64,000 nt of DNA, taken from assembly GCF_001735805.1 (NCBI RefSeq), contig NZ_CP017248.1, positions 3,224,001 to 3,288,000 of the forward strand, given 5' to 3'. A model generated the notes under the pieces. That model saw nothing but the letters and a program-made list of their open reading frames with translations. It made no database searches and was not told where the DNA came from. A program made the position numbers and the translations under genes. This stretch comes from Streptomyces fodineus (lineage in GTDB: Bacteria > Actinomycetota > Actinomycetes > Streptomycetales > Streptomycetaceae). Positions 37,809-45,817 of the stretch are shown one piece after another; the first letter of the stretch is position 1; each line of letters opens with the position of its first letter.

Positions 37809-40073
37809 CTAGCCCTTTTCCAGGTACTGCTCCCTCTCCTCGTCGACAAGGGCGTCCAGGGCCGTACGCAGACCGGGCAGGCGCTCCAGCTCGGGATCCG
37901 CCGCTACGACCGCCGTCGCCTCCTGCCTCGCCTCCGCGATGACCTCCTCGTCCTCGATGACGGCCAGCACGCGCAGGCTGGTGCGGGCGCCGGACTGGGC
38001 CTGGCCGAGGACGTCGCCCTCCCGGCGCTGTTCGAGGTCGATGCGGGAGAGCTCGAAGCCGTCGAGGGTGGCGGCGACGGCGTTCAGGCGCTGGCGGGCG
38101 GCGCTGGCCTCGGGCATCTCGCTGACCAGGAGGCACAGGCCGGGGGCGGAGCCCCGGCCGACCCGGCCGCGCAGCTGGTGGAGCTGGGAGACGCCGAAGC
38201 GGTCGGCGTCCATGATGACCATGACCGTGGCGTTCGGGACGTTCACGCCGACCTCGATGACCGTCGTGGCGACCAGGACGTCCGTCTCGCCCGCCGCGAA
38301 CCGGCGCATCACCGCGTCCTTGTCGTCGGGGTTCATACGGCCGTGGAGGACCTCGACGTCGAGGCCCTGGAGGGGGCCGCGGCTCAGCTGGTCGGCCACG
38401 TCGAGGACGGCGAGCGGCGGGCGCTTCTCCGCCTCGTCCTCGGGGGACTTGCTCTTGTCCGCCTTCTTCGGATCTTTCTTCGGATCTTTCTTCGGATCTT
38501 TCTTCGGATCGGCCGCCTCGTCGATGTCGTCGCCGATGCGGGGGCAGACGACATACGCCTGGTGGCCGTTCGCCACCTCCTCGCGGACCCGCTCCCAGGC
38601 GCGGGCGAGGAAGTGGGGCTTGTCGGCGGCCGGGACGACATGGCTGGCGATCGGGGAGCGGCCGGCGGGGAGCTGGTCGAGGACCGAGGTCTCCAGGTCG
38701 CCGAAGACCGTCATGGCGACCGTGCGCGGGATCGGGGTGGCCGTCATGACCAGCAGGTGCGGGGGCTGTTTGCCCTTGCCGCGCAGGGCGTCGCGCTGCT
38801 CGACGCCGAAGCGGTGCTGCTCGTCGACGACGACCAGGCCGAGGTCGTGGAACTGGACCTTGTCCTCGATCAGGGCGTGCGTGCCGATGACGATGCCCGC
38901 CTCGCCGGTGACCAGGTCGAGCAGGGCCTGGCGGCGGGCGGCGGCGCCCATGGAGCCGGTGAGCAGGACGACCTTGGTGGCCTGCTCGGCGCCGCCCAGC
39001 ATGCCGCCTTCCGCCAGCTCGCCCATCATCTCGGTGATCGAGCGGTGGTGTTGCTGGGCCAGGACCTCGGTGGGCGCGAGCATGGCCGCCTGGCCGCCCG
39101 CGTCGACGACGGTGAGCATGGCGCGCAGGGCCACCAACGTCTTGCCCGAGCCCACTTCGCCCTGGAGCAGGCGGTGCATCGGGTGTTCCGTGGCGAGGTC
39201 GTCGAGGATCTCGCGGGAAACCTTCTGCTGGCCGTCGGTGAGGGTGAAGGGCAGGCGGTCGTCGAAGGCCGTGAGGAGGCCGTCGGGCCTGGGTGCGCGG
39301 GGGACGGCGGGGAGTTGGCTGTCCGCGTAGCGGCGGCGGGCCAGGGCGACCTGGAGGACGAAGGCCTCGTCCCACTTCAGGCGGGCGCGGGCGTCGGCGA
39401 TGTCGGCCTTGGTGTGGGGGCGGTGGATCTTGAGGAGGGCCTCGGGGAGCGGGACCAGGCCACGCCCTTCGCGCAGGGACGGCGGGAGGGGGTCCAGGGC
39501 CTCCTGGGCGGTGGGCAGCACCGTCTGGACCGCCTTGCCGATCTTCCAGGACTCGAGTTTGGCGGTGGCCGGGTAGATCGGGATCAGGGCGCCGGCCCAG
39601 GCCTCGACCGTTTCCTCACTGTCACCCCGGAGCAACTCATAGGCCGGATGGGCGAGTTGGAGGCGGCGATTGAAGACGGAGACCCTGCCGGCGAACATCG
39701 CCCGGGTGCCCGGCAACAGCTCCTTGTGGGGCTTGTGGACGCCGTTGCCGAAGAAGACCAGCTGGAGCCGGCCGCTGCCGTCGGTGATCGTGACCTCCAG
39801 GCGCTGGCCCTTGCCGCGGGGGGCCTTGGCGGAGGCGAAGCTGTGCAGGCGGGCGTCGGCGACCTGGGCGACGACCGTGACGTGCTCGTCCATGGGGAGG
39901 TCGGCGAGATGGGTGAGCTGACCGCGCTCCTCGTATCTGCGCGGGTAGTGGTGGAGAAGGTCGCCGACGGTGTGCAGGCCGAGGTGCTCGGCCATCACCT
40001 TCGCGGTGGCTGGGCCGAGCACCGACTTCAGTGGCTGCTTCAGTGGTTCTTCCAGTGCGGGCACGAGATCCAT
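37809..40073 (-). CDS. recG: ATP-dependent DNA helicase RecG
   Basis: 754 residues from the ATG at 40073. N-terminal wedge domain, then helicase motifs GEVGSGKTLVALRAML (~310), DEQHRFG (DExH, ~420) and the C-terminal GRVGRGSAPGLCLL (~660). It remodels stalled forks and Holliday junctions. Unusual: between motifs, at about residues 520-545, four exact 12-bp repeats encode KKDP units (38463-38510), making a charged loop. First gene transcribed leftward in the recG-rsmD-coaD run, divergent from the HSP90-like gene. Confidence 0.95.
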   Translation of the reverse strand: MDLVPALEEPLKQPLKSVLGPATAKVMAEHLGLHTVGDLLHHYPRRYEERGQLTHLADLPMDEHVTVVAQVADARLHSFASAKAPRGKGQRLEVTITDGSGRLQLVFFGNGVHKPHKELLPGTRAMFAGRVSVFNRRLQLAHPAYELLRGDSEETVEAWAGALIPIYPATAKLESWKIGKAVQTVLPTAQEALDPLPPSLREGRGLVPLPEALLKIHRPHTKADIADARARLKWDEAFVLQVALARRRYADSQLPAVPRAPRPDGLLTAFDDRLPFTLTDGQQKVSREILDDLATEHPMHRLLQGEVGSGKTLVALRAMLTVVDAGGQAAMLAPTEVLAQQHHRSITEMMGELAEGGMLGGAEQATKVVLLTGSMGAAARRQALLDLVTGEAGIVIGTHALIEDKVQFHDLGLVVVDEQHRFGVEQRDALRGKGKQPPHLLVMTATPIPRTVAMTVFGDLETSVLDQLPAGRSPIASHVVPAADKPHFLARAWERVREEVANGHQAYVVCPRIGDDIDEAADPKKDPKKDPKKDPKKADKSKSPEDEAEKRPPLAVLDVADQLSRGPLQGLDVEVLHGRMNPDDKDAVMRRFAAGETDVLVATTVIEVGVNVPNATVMVIMDADRFGVSQLHQLRGRVGRGSAPGLCLLVSEMPEASAARQRLNAVAATLDGFELSRIDLEQRREGDVLGQAQSGARTSLRVLAVIEDEEVIAEARQEATAVVAADPELERLPGLRTALDALVDEEREQYLEKG
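38463..38510. repeat. 12-bp tandem repeat TTTCTTCGGATC in recG
   Basis: Four copies (the first with one change) at 38463, 38475, 38487 and 38499. On the coding strand each reads as Asp-Pro-Lys-Lys. In frame, so copy number can change without breaking the gene. Confidence 0.95.
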
Positions 40074-40227
40074 TGCACACCACTGCACTGACAATGCCGC
40101 GAAAACCCTGGTCAGCTGGACTGTTCCGGCTCTAGGATGGCGCGCTCCGGCCATCCCCCGCGGTCACCGCCCCGCCGGGACCGCCCGACCCCGCGCCGTA
40201 CGCACTCCCCCCTCCGGCGCAGCGACG

Positions 40228-42066
40228 ATGGACTCCCAGACCTCACAGCCATCCCAGGCATCCCACTCACCTCACACACCTCATACGTTCCAGGTCGACC
40301 TGCGCGGCCTCGTCGACCTGCTCTCCCATCACCTCTACTCCAGCCCCAAGGTCTATCTGCGCGAGCTGCTGCAGAACGCCGTCGACGCCATCACGGCACG
40401 TCGGGGCGCGGAGCCGGGCGCCCCGGCCCGGGTGCGGCTGTACGCCGACGGCGGCGGGCTGCGGGTGGAGGACAGCGGCATCGGGCTCACCGAGGCGGAC
40501 GTGCACGATCTGCTGGCGACCATCGGGCGCAGTTCCAAGCGCGCCGAGGGTCTGCAGGAGGCCCGCTCGGACTTCCTCGGCCAGTTCGGCATCGGCCTGC
40601 TCGCCTGCTTCGTGGTCGCCGAGCGGATCCGGGTGGTCAGCCGCAGCGCCCGTACGCCCGGCGCGCCGCCGGTGGAGTGGACGGCGCGCGACGACGGGTC
40701 GTACACGGTGCGGACCCTGCCCGACTCCGCGCGGCCCGAGCCCGGTACGACCGTCCACCTCACCGCGCGGCCCGGCGCGGCCGAGTGGCTGTCGCCGGAG
40801 CGGGTGCTGCTCCTCGCCCGGGATTTCGGTTCACTGCTGCCGTACGACGTCCGGGTGGGCGAGGAGCCGGTCACCGAGCTGCCCGCGCCCTGGGACCGGC
40901 CGTATCCGAGCCCTGCGAGCAGAAGGGTGGCGCTGGCCCGGCACTGTCACGGGCTGTTCGGGTTCACGCCGCTGGACTCGATCGACCTGGACGTGCCGCT
41001 GGCCGGGATCCGCGGGGTGGCGTACGTACTGCCGTCGGCCGTGAGCCCCGCCCAAAGGGCGACCCACCGGGTGCATCTGAAGGGCATGCTGCTGACCGAG
41101 CGGGCCGAACAGCTGCTGCCCGACTGGGCGTTCTTCGTGCGCTGTGTGCTGGACACCGACAGCCTGCGGCCGACGGCCTCGCGCGAGTCGCTGTACGAGG
41201 ACGAGACGCTGGCCGCCGTGCGGGAGGCGCTCGGCGAGAGGATCCGCTCGTGGCTCACCGGGCTCGCCGCCGGTGATCCGGAGCGGCTGTCGGCCTTCCT
41301 CGCCGTGCACCACCTCGGCGTGAAGTCGCTCGCCCGGCACGACCGCGGCATGCTGCGCACGATGCTGCCCTGGCTGCCGTTCGAGACGACCGACGGACAG
41401 CTGTCCCTGGAGGAGTTCGCGCAGCGGCACCCGGTGGTGCACTTCACGCGGAGCGTCGAGGAGTACCGGCAGGTCGCGCCGATCGCCTCCGCGCAGGGCG
41501 TCGGGGTCGTCAACGGCGGCTACACGTACGACAGCGAGCTGGTCGAGGCGCTGCCGTCGGTGCGGCCGGGGACGGTGGTCGCCGAGCTGGACGCGGACAC
41601 CGTGACCGCGCATCTGGACGCGGTCGACCCGGGCGAGGAACTGGCGCTGTCCGGCTTCCTGGCGGCCGCGCGGGCGAAGCTGGACCCGCTGGGCTGTGAC
41701 GTCGTCCTGCGTGCCTTCCACCCCCTGTCCGTGCCCGCGCTGCACCTGGACGACCGGGCGGCCCGGCACGAGCAGGCGCGGGCGGCGGCCGAGGAGCGGG
41801 CCGACGACCTGTGGGCGGGCATCCTCGGCTCGCTGCGCGGCAGTGCGCCACGCGCGCGGCTGGTGCTCAACCATCTCAACCCGCTGGTGCGGCGCATCGG
41901 TTCGCTGAAGGACCCGGAACTGATCGGCACCGCCACCGAGTCGCTGTACGGGCAGGCCCTGCTGATGGCGCAGCGCCCGCTCCGGCCGGCGGACTCGGCG
42001 CTGCTGAACCGGTCGTTCATCGGCCTGCTGGAGTGGGCCACCCATGGGGAGGGTGACGGGCGATGA
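40228..42066 (+). CDS. HSP90-family (HtpG-like) ATPase
   Basis: 612 residues from the ATG at 40228; no clear ribosome binding site. The GHKL ATPase boxes are present: ELLQNAVDAI (~50), DSGIGLT (~90) and GQFGIGLLACF (~125). The middle domain has the arginine region LRPTASRESLYED (~325), equivalent to the ATP-sensing segment of HtpG. The C-terminal part is divergent and ends without an EEVD-type peptide. It differs from standard HtpG in short linkers and Leu substitutions, matching the actinobacterial HSP90-family group. Its stop overlaps the ATG of a large TPR protein (ATGA), so chaperone and TPR protein are probably made together. Confidence 0.9.
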   Translation: MDSQTSQPSQASHSPHTPHTFQVDLRGLVDLLSHHLYSSPKVYLRELLQNAVDAITARRGAEPGAPARVRLYADGGGLRVEDSGIGLTEADVHDLLATIGRSSKRAEGLQEARSDFLGQFGIGLLACFVVAERIRVVSRSARTPGAPPVEWTARDDGSYTVRTLPDSARPEPGTTVHLTARPGAAEWLSPERVLLLARDFGSLLPYDVRVGEEPVTELPAPWDRPYPSPASRRVALARHCHGLFGFTPLDSIDLDVPLAGIRGVAYVLPSAVSPAQRATHRVHLKGMLLTERAEQLLPDWAFFVRCVLDTDSLRPTASRESLYEDETLAAVREALGERIRSWLTGLAAGDPERLSAFLAVHHLGVKSLARHDRGMLRTMLPWLPFETTDGQLSLEEFAQRHPVVHFTRSVEEYRQVAPIASAQGVGVVNGGYTYDSELVEALPSVRPGTVVAELDADTVTAHLDAVDPGEELALSGFLAAARAKLDPLGCDVVLRAFHPLSVPALHLDDRAARHEQARAAAEERADDLWAGILGSLRGSAPRARLVLNHLNPLVRRIGSLKDPELIGTATESLYGQALLMAQRPLRPADSALLNRSFIGLLEWATHGEGDGR

Positions 42067-44612
42067 GCGGGATCGCGGACTTCGACGCGCTGCGCCGGGC
42101 GATGGCGGAGAACTCCGAGCAGCCGGAGGGCCCGGCCCGCAACGCGCGCGCGGAGCGGCTGCTGGCCGAGGCGGAGGGCCTCGGTATCCCGCTGGCCGTC
42201 ATCGAGGCGCTCGGGCACCAGCTGAAGGTCTACAACTACAGCTCCGAGAAGGACAAGATGTTCGTCCCGTTCGCGCGGCTGCTGCGCATGTGGGACGAAC
42301 GGCCCGAGGACTTCGACGCGTACGAGGCGCATTCGCTGCACTGGGTCTTCAAGTGGATGTCGGCGGGCATGCTGGACCAGCCGCACATCCCGCTCGCCTC
42401 GATCGAGAAGTGGCTCGGCGAGATGGAGCACCGCTACCGGCTCGCCGGGCACTCGGAACGGGCCGTGCGCAGCGCCGAGTTCAGCGTGGCCACGCACATC
42501 GGGGACCTGGCGCGCGCGGAGCGGGCGTATGCGGCGTGGCTCGCCGCCGACCGGGACACGATGGCCGACTGCCATGCGTGCGAACTGCACGGGCAGGGGA
42601 TCTGGCAGGCCGAGCGGGGCCGGGACGCGGAGGCGCTCGAGCTGTGGCGGCCGGTGCTGGAGGGCGAGTTCGCCTGCGCGCACGAGCCGCACACCGTGCT
42701 GGCCTCCTCCCTGGCCCCGCTGCTGCGCCTGGGCCTGCCGAAGGAGGCCCGCGCGAACCATCTGCGCGGCTTTCGGCTGGTACGCCCGATGGAGTCGATG
42801 CGCGCCGCGTACGCCGACCACGTGGAGTTCTGCGCGCTGACCGGCAACGAGGCGCGTGCGCTGGAGCTGCTCGCCGAACGGCCCGCGTACTTCACGGACG
42901 CCGGGCATCCGCGCAGCCGGCTGGACTTCATGGCCGTGGTGGCGCTGTTGATGGACCGGCTGACCGAGCTGGGGCTCGCCGGACAGCGGGTACCGGGACC
43001 GGCCGGGCGGACCTGGACGGCGGGGGAACTCGCCGCCCACGCGCGCGCGGAGACCCTCGACCTGGCTGCGCGGTTCGACCGGCGCAACGGCACGTCGTAC
43101 GTCGGCGACCGGGCACGCGCGCGTATGGCCCAGCGGCCCCTGGTGGACCGCCTGCCGCTGGGCGTGCGCACGGTGCGCCCCGCGCCGGCGCCGGTGACCG
43201 CGCCCCCGCCGCCGGAGGCGCACGCCGAGCCCGGACTGACGGCCCTGCTGGCCGAGGCCCGCCGGCTGTCGGACACGCTCCAGCCGCACGCCCTCCAGGC
43301 GTGGGCGGCGGTCGCCCGGGCCGCGCAGGGCGCCCGGCTGGAGCCGCGCGACCGCGCGGAGATCGCCGACCACGAGGCGATGGCCCGCGGCCCCGAGGGC
43401 ATCCCGCTCTTCGAACGGGCGGCGGCACTGTACGCGGAGGCCGGCGACCCCGGCGAGGCCCTGGCGGCACGAGCGCGTGGAGCGTACGTCCGCGCCCTGA
43501 CGGGCGAGGTGCACACGGCCCTTCAGACGGTCACCGGCCTCTACGACCAGGCCCTGACGCTCTACGCCGAGGAGTCCACCGGCATACGGCAGACGGCGTC
43601 GGTGCTGATGAGCCGCGCCCGGATCCTGATGCGGGGCGTGCATGAGGGGGCGGTGGTCGAGGGGGAGGCGGTTCCGGACGGGCCCATTCCGGGCGAGGCG
43701 GTACCGGACACGGTGGCTCGGGAAGGGTCGGTCCCGGCCGGGCCCGTGCCGGACGGAGCGGCACCGAAGGAAGCCATGCCCGACCCGGCGGCGCCACACC
43801 CTGCCGGGCCGGACGGTCCGGCCGTCGGGCCAGGGCAGCCCGAACCGGTCGCGGAGAGGGCGGCAGCGGAGGAATCCGCGCCCGAGACACCCCTGTCCGG
43901 CGAGCCAGAGCCGCATCGGGCCACGCAGGAGCAGGCCATGTCCGGCGGGCCCGGGGCGGAGGGGGCCGGGCCGGACTTGCCGGTGGCCGGGGCCGCCGGG
44001 GCGGACGGGGCGGCTCCGGAGGCTACGGGGCCGAACGGTCCGGCCGTCGGGCCAGGGCAGCCCGAACCGGTCGCGGAGAGGGCGGCAGCGGAGGAATCCG
44101 CGCCCGAGGCACCCCTGTCCGGCGAGCCAGAGCCGCATCGGCCCACGCAGGAGCAGGCCATGTCCGGCGGACCCGGGGCGGAGGGGGCCGGGCCGGACTT
44201 GCCGGTGGCCGGGGCCGCCGGGGCGGACGGGGCGGCTCCGGAGGGTGCCGGGCCGGACGGTCCGGCCGTCGGGCCAGGGCAACCCGAACCGGTCGCGGAG
44301 GGAGCGGTACCCGAGGGATCCGTCTCCGGCGGGCCCGGGCCGGACGGAGTCGCGACGCAAGGGGCGGCGGCGGAGCCGGCCGGGCCGGACTTGGGGGGCG
44401 GGGAGTCGAGGTCGGGTCGGGGGACTTCGGGGTGTGGGTCGAGGAGGCCGTGGGTGAGGTGCTGGCTCTGGTCGACGGGCGGGGCGGCGATGACGTGCGG
44501 CTGGCCGCTCGGGCCGCGGAGGCGCGGGGGATGCTCGCCGAGCTGGCCGGGCTGCGCGGGGACGGCGGGCGGGCCGCCGAGCTGTTCCGGCGGGCGGCCG
44601 ACGAGTATGTGA
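42063..44612 (+). CDS. Large TPR-like protein, 5' part (frame broken at ~44393)
   Basis: Zero-frame product of 849 residues. Residues ~1-510 are helical, Ala/Leu/Glu-rich TPR-like sequence (for example SAEFSVATHIGDLARAERAY and EALELWRPVLEGEF). From ~525 to 778 it turns into a Pro/Gly/Ala/Glu linker with a 74-residue tandem repeat (43801-44310). After the G-run at 44393-44398 the frame yields an Arg/Trp/Gly-rich tail of ~70 residues that looks like noise, while the -1 frame continues sensible TPR sequence to 45760. The intended protein is therefore likely ~1232 residues. Starts four bases inside the HSP90-like gene. Confidence 0.8.
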   Translation: MSGIADFDALRRAMAENSEQPEGPARNARAERLLAEAEGLGIPLAVIEALGHQLKVYNYSSEKDKMFVPFARLLRMWDERPEDFDAYEAHSLHWVFKWMSAGMLDQPHIPLASIEKWLGEMEHRYRLAGHSERAVRSAEFSVATHIGDLARAERAYAAWLAADRDTMADCHACELHGQGIWQAERGRDAEALELWRPVLEGEFACAHEPHTVLASSLAPLLRLGLPKEARANHLRGFRLVRPMESMRAAYADHVEFCALTGNEARALELLAERPAYFTDAGHPRSRLDFMAVVALLMDRLTELGLAGQRVPGPAGRTWTAGELAAHARAETLDLAARFDRRNGTSYVGDRARARMAQRPLVDRLPLGVRTVRPAPAPVTAPPPPEAHAEPGLTALLAEARRLSDTLQPHALQAWAAVARAAQGARLEPRDRAEIADHEAMARGPEGIPLFERAAALYAEAGDPGEALAARARGAYVRALTGEVHTALQTVTGLYDQALTLYAEESTGIRQTASVLMSRARILMRGVHEGAVVEGEAVPDGPIPGEAVPDTVAREGSVPAGPVPDGAAPKEAMPDPAAPHPAGPDGPAVGPGQPEPVAERAAAEESAPETPLSGEPEPHRATQEQAMSGGPGAEGAGPDLPVAGAAGADGAAPEATGPNGPAVGPGQPEPVAERAAAEESAPEAPLSGEPEPHRPTQEQAMSGGPGAEGAGPDLPVAGAAGADGAAPEGAGPDGPAVGPGQPEPVAEGAVPEGSVSGGPGPDGVATQGAAAEPAGPDLGGGESRSGRGTSGCGSRRPWVRCWLWSTGGAAMTCGWPLGPRRRGGCSPSWPGCAGTAGGPPSCSGGRPTSM
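43801..44310 (+). repeat. 222-bp in-frame tandem repeat
   Basis: The sequence GGTCCGGCCGTCGGGCCAGG recurs at 43815, 44037 and 44259, a period of exactly 222 bp (74 codons). Two units are nearly identical and a third is partial and diverged. It encodes Pro/Glu/Gly/Ala linker sequence (GPGQPEPVAER). Confidence 0.95.
44393..44399 (+). other. G-GGG-GGC heptamer at the frame break
   Basis: In the upstream frame the codons are TTG-GGG-GGC; with the preceding G this is a canonical X-XXY-YYZ -1 slippery heptamer. Reading -1 from here gives an uninterrupted frame to 45760. A run of six G is also a usual place for a one-base deletion or a sequencing error. Confidence 0.7.
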
Positions 44613-45760
44613 GCGCCGGGCTGCCGTGGTTCGCCGTGGAGTACGAGGTTCAGGTCGCCGCGCTGGCGCATCAAGCCGGTGACCCGGCCGGGGCCGAGCG
44701 GGCGCTGCGGTCCGCCCTGGAGCACGGCGGCCCGTACGTGGAGCCGGTCGGGCGGGCCCAGTTGCATCTGCAGCTGGCCGAGGTCGTCGGGGGGCGGGGT
44801 GAGGTCGCCGAGGCCGCCGAGCACGCGCTGGAGGCCGCGCACTGGGCCGACGAGGCCGGCGAGAGCGGCACGCTGGGCGCGTGGGCGCGGCAGCAGCTGG
44901 GCGGGTTCCTGCTGCGGCAGGGGCGGTGTGCCGAGGCCGCCGAGGTGCTGGAGTCCGCGCTGGCCGACCTGTCCGCCGAGACGCACGGTGACGGGGCCGT
45001 CGTACAGGCGCAGTGGTGGCTCGGCGACTGCCTGAGCGAGCTGGACGATCACCGGGCGGCGGCCGGACACCGGCTGCGGGCGGCGGAGGTCGCCCGGCAC
45101 TGGCCCGAGCAGCAGGACCACGCCACGCTCGCGCACCTCGCCGCCGAGTCCCTGAGCAAGGCCGATCTGCTGGAGGAGGCGGAACAGGCCTACGCGCGCG
45201 CGGGTGAACTGTGGCGCGCGCTGGGCAACCCGGCCTTTCTCGTGCGCTCACTGCGCGCCCGCGGTTGGCTGGCGCTGCGCCGGGAAGGCGGATCGGACGG
45301 GGCGCGGGAGTTGATGGCGCAGGCGGTGCGGGAGTGCGAGCGGGCGCTGGACGGCGCGGCCGACCCGGCCTTGCGGACACAGCTCGCGAACGAACTGGCC
45401 CACACCCACCGCCAGTTCGGCGACCTGCTGGTCCGCTCGGCGGCCGAGGGCGACGAGGAGGAGGCCGAAGACGGCGCGATCCAGGCCGCGTTCGAGGCGG
45501 CGCTGGTCCAGATGAGCCGCGCGGCGGCCTTGTTCGGCACGCTCGGCGCACACGGGCTGCACGACCGTACCGGTGCCGAGCTCGCCGCGGGCCGGCTGGA
45601 GGCCGACCTCGGCCGGGCCGGTCGAGCGGCGGCACGCGCGCGTGCCGTACTCGTGGCCTACGAGGGTGCCGACGGCGAGGACGAGACCGTGGCGGCGCGG
45701 CGGGCGGAGGCCGCCCGGATACTCGGACAGGAGGAGGCCGAGGAGGCCGAGGAGGCGTGA
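44432..45760 (+). CDS. Large TPR-like protein, 3' part (-1 frame)
   Basis: 442 residues from the GTG at 44432, though the frame is open back to 44393 and beyond. Solid TPR-like helices throughout: LAELAGLRGDGGRAAELFRR, AEVVGGRGEVAEAAEHALEA, LRQGRCAEAAEVLESALADL. The C-terminus is acidic (EEAEEAEEA). Lacking a ribosome binding site before the GTG and continuing the fold of the upstream gene, it is best read as the C-terminal half of the same protein, joined by a -1 frameshift or a corrected base. TPR arrays usually bind partner proteins; the neighbouring HSP90-like ATPase is the natural candidate. Confidence 0.8.
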   Translation: MWVEEAVGEVLALVDGRGGDDVRLAARAAEARGMLAELAGLRGDGGRAAELFRRAADEYVSAGLPWFAVEYEVQVAALAHQAGDPAGAERALRSALEHGGPYVEPVGRAQLHLQLAEVVGGRGEVAEAAEHALEAAHWADEAGESGTLGAWARQQLGGFLLRQGRCAEAAEVLESALADLSAETHGDGAVVQAQWWLGDCLSELDDHRAAAGHRLRAAEVARHWPEQQDHATLAHLAAESLSKADLLEEAEQAYARAGELWRALGNPAFLVRSLRARGWLALRREGGSDGARELMAQAVRECERALDGAADPALRTQLANELAHTHRQFGDLLVRSAAEGDEEEAEDGAIQAAFEAALVQMSRAAALFGTLGAHGLHDRTGAELAAGRLEADLGRAGRAAARARAVLVAYEGADGEDETVAARRAEAARILGQEEAEEAEEA

Positions 45761-45817
45761 GACCGGCTCATTCCCCGGTCCTCGCTCCCACCCTCCCCCG
45801 TTCCTCGCCCCCGGTCC

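Noticed and set aside
43801..44310. Insertion sequence or transposon at the TPR linker
   Set aside because: The repeat is in frame, lacks terminal inverted repeats and encodes no transposase; it is an internal duplication.
41520..45635. 1371-codon leftward open frame opposite the HSP90/TPR genes
   Set aside because: Pro/Arg/Ala/Gly repetitive translation without motifs; the rightward strand has the GHKL boxes and TPR helices.
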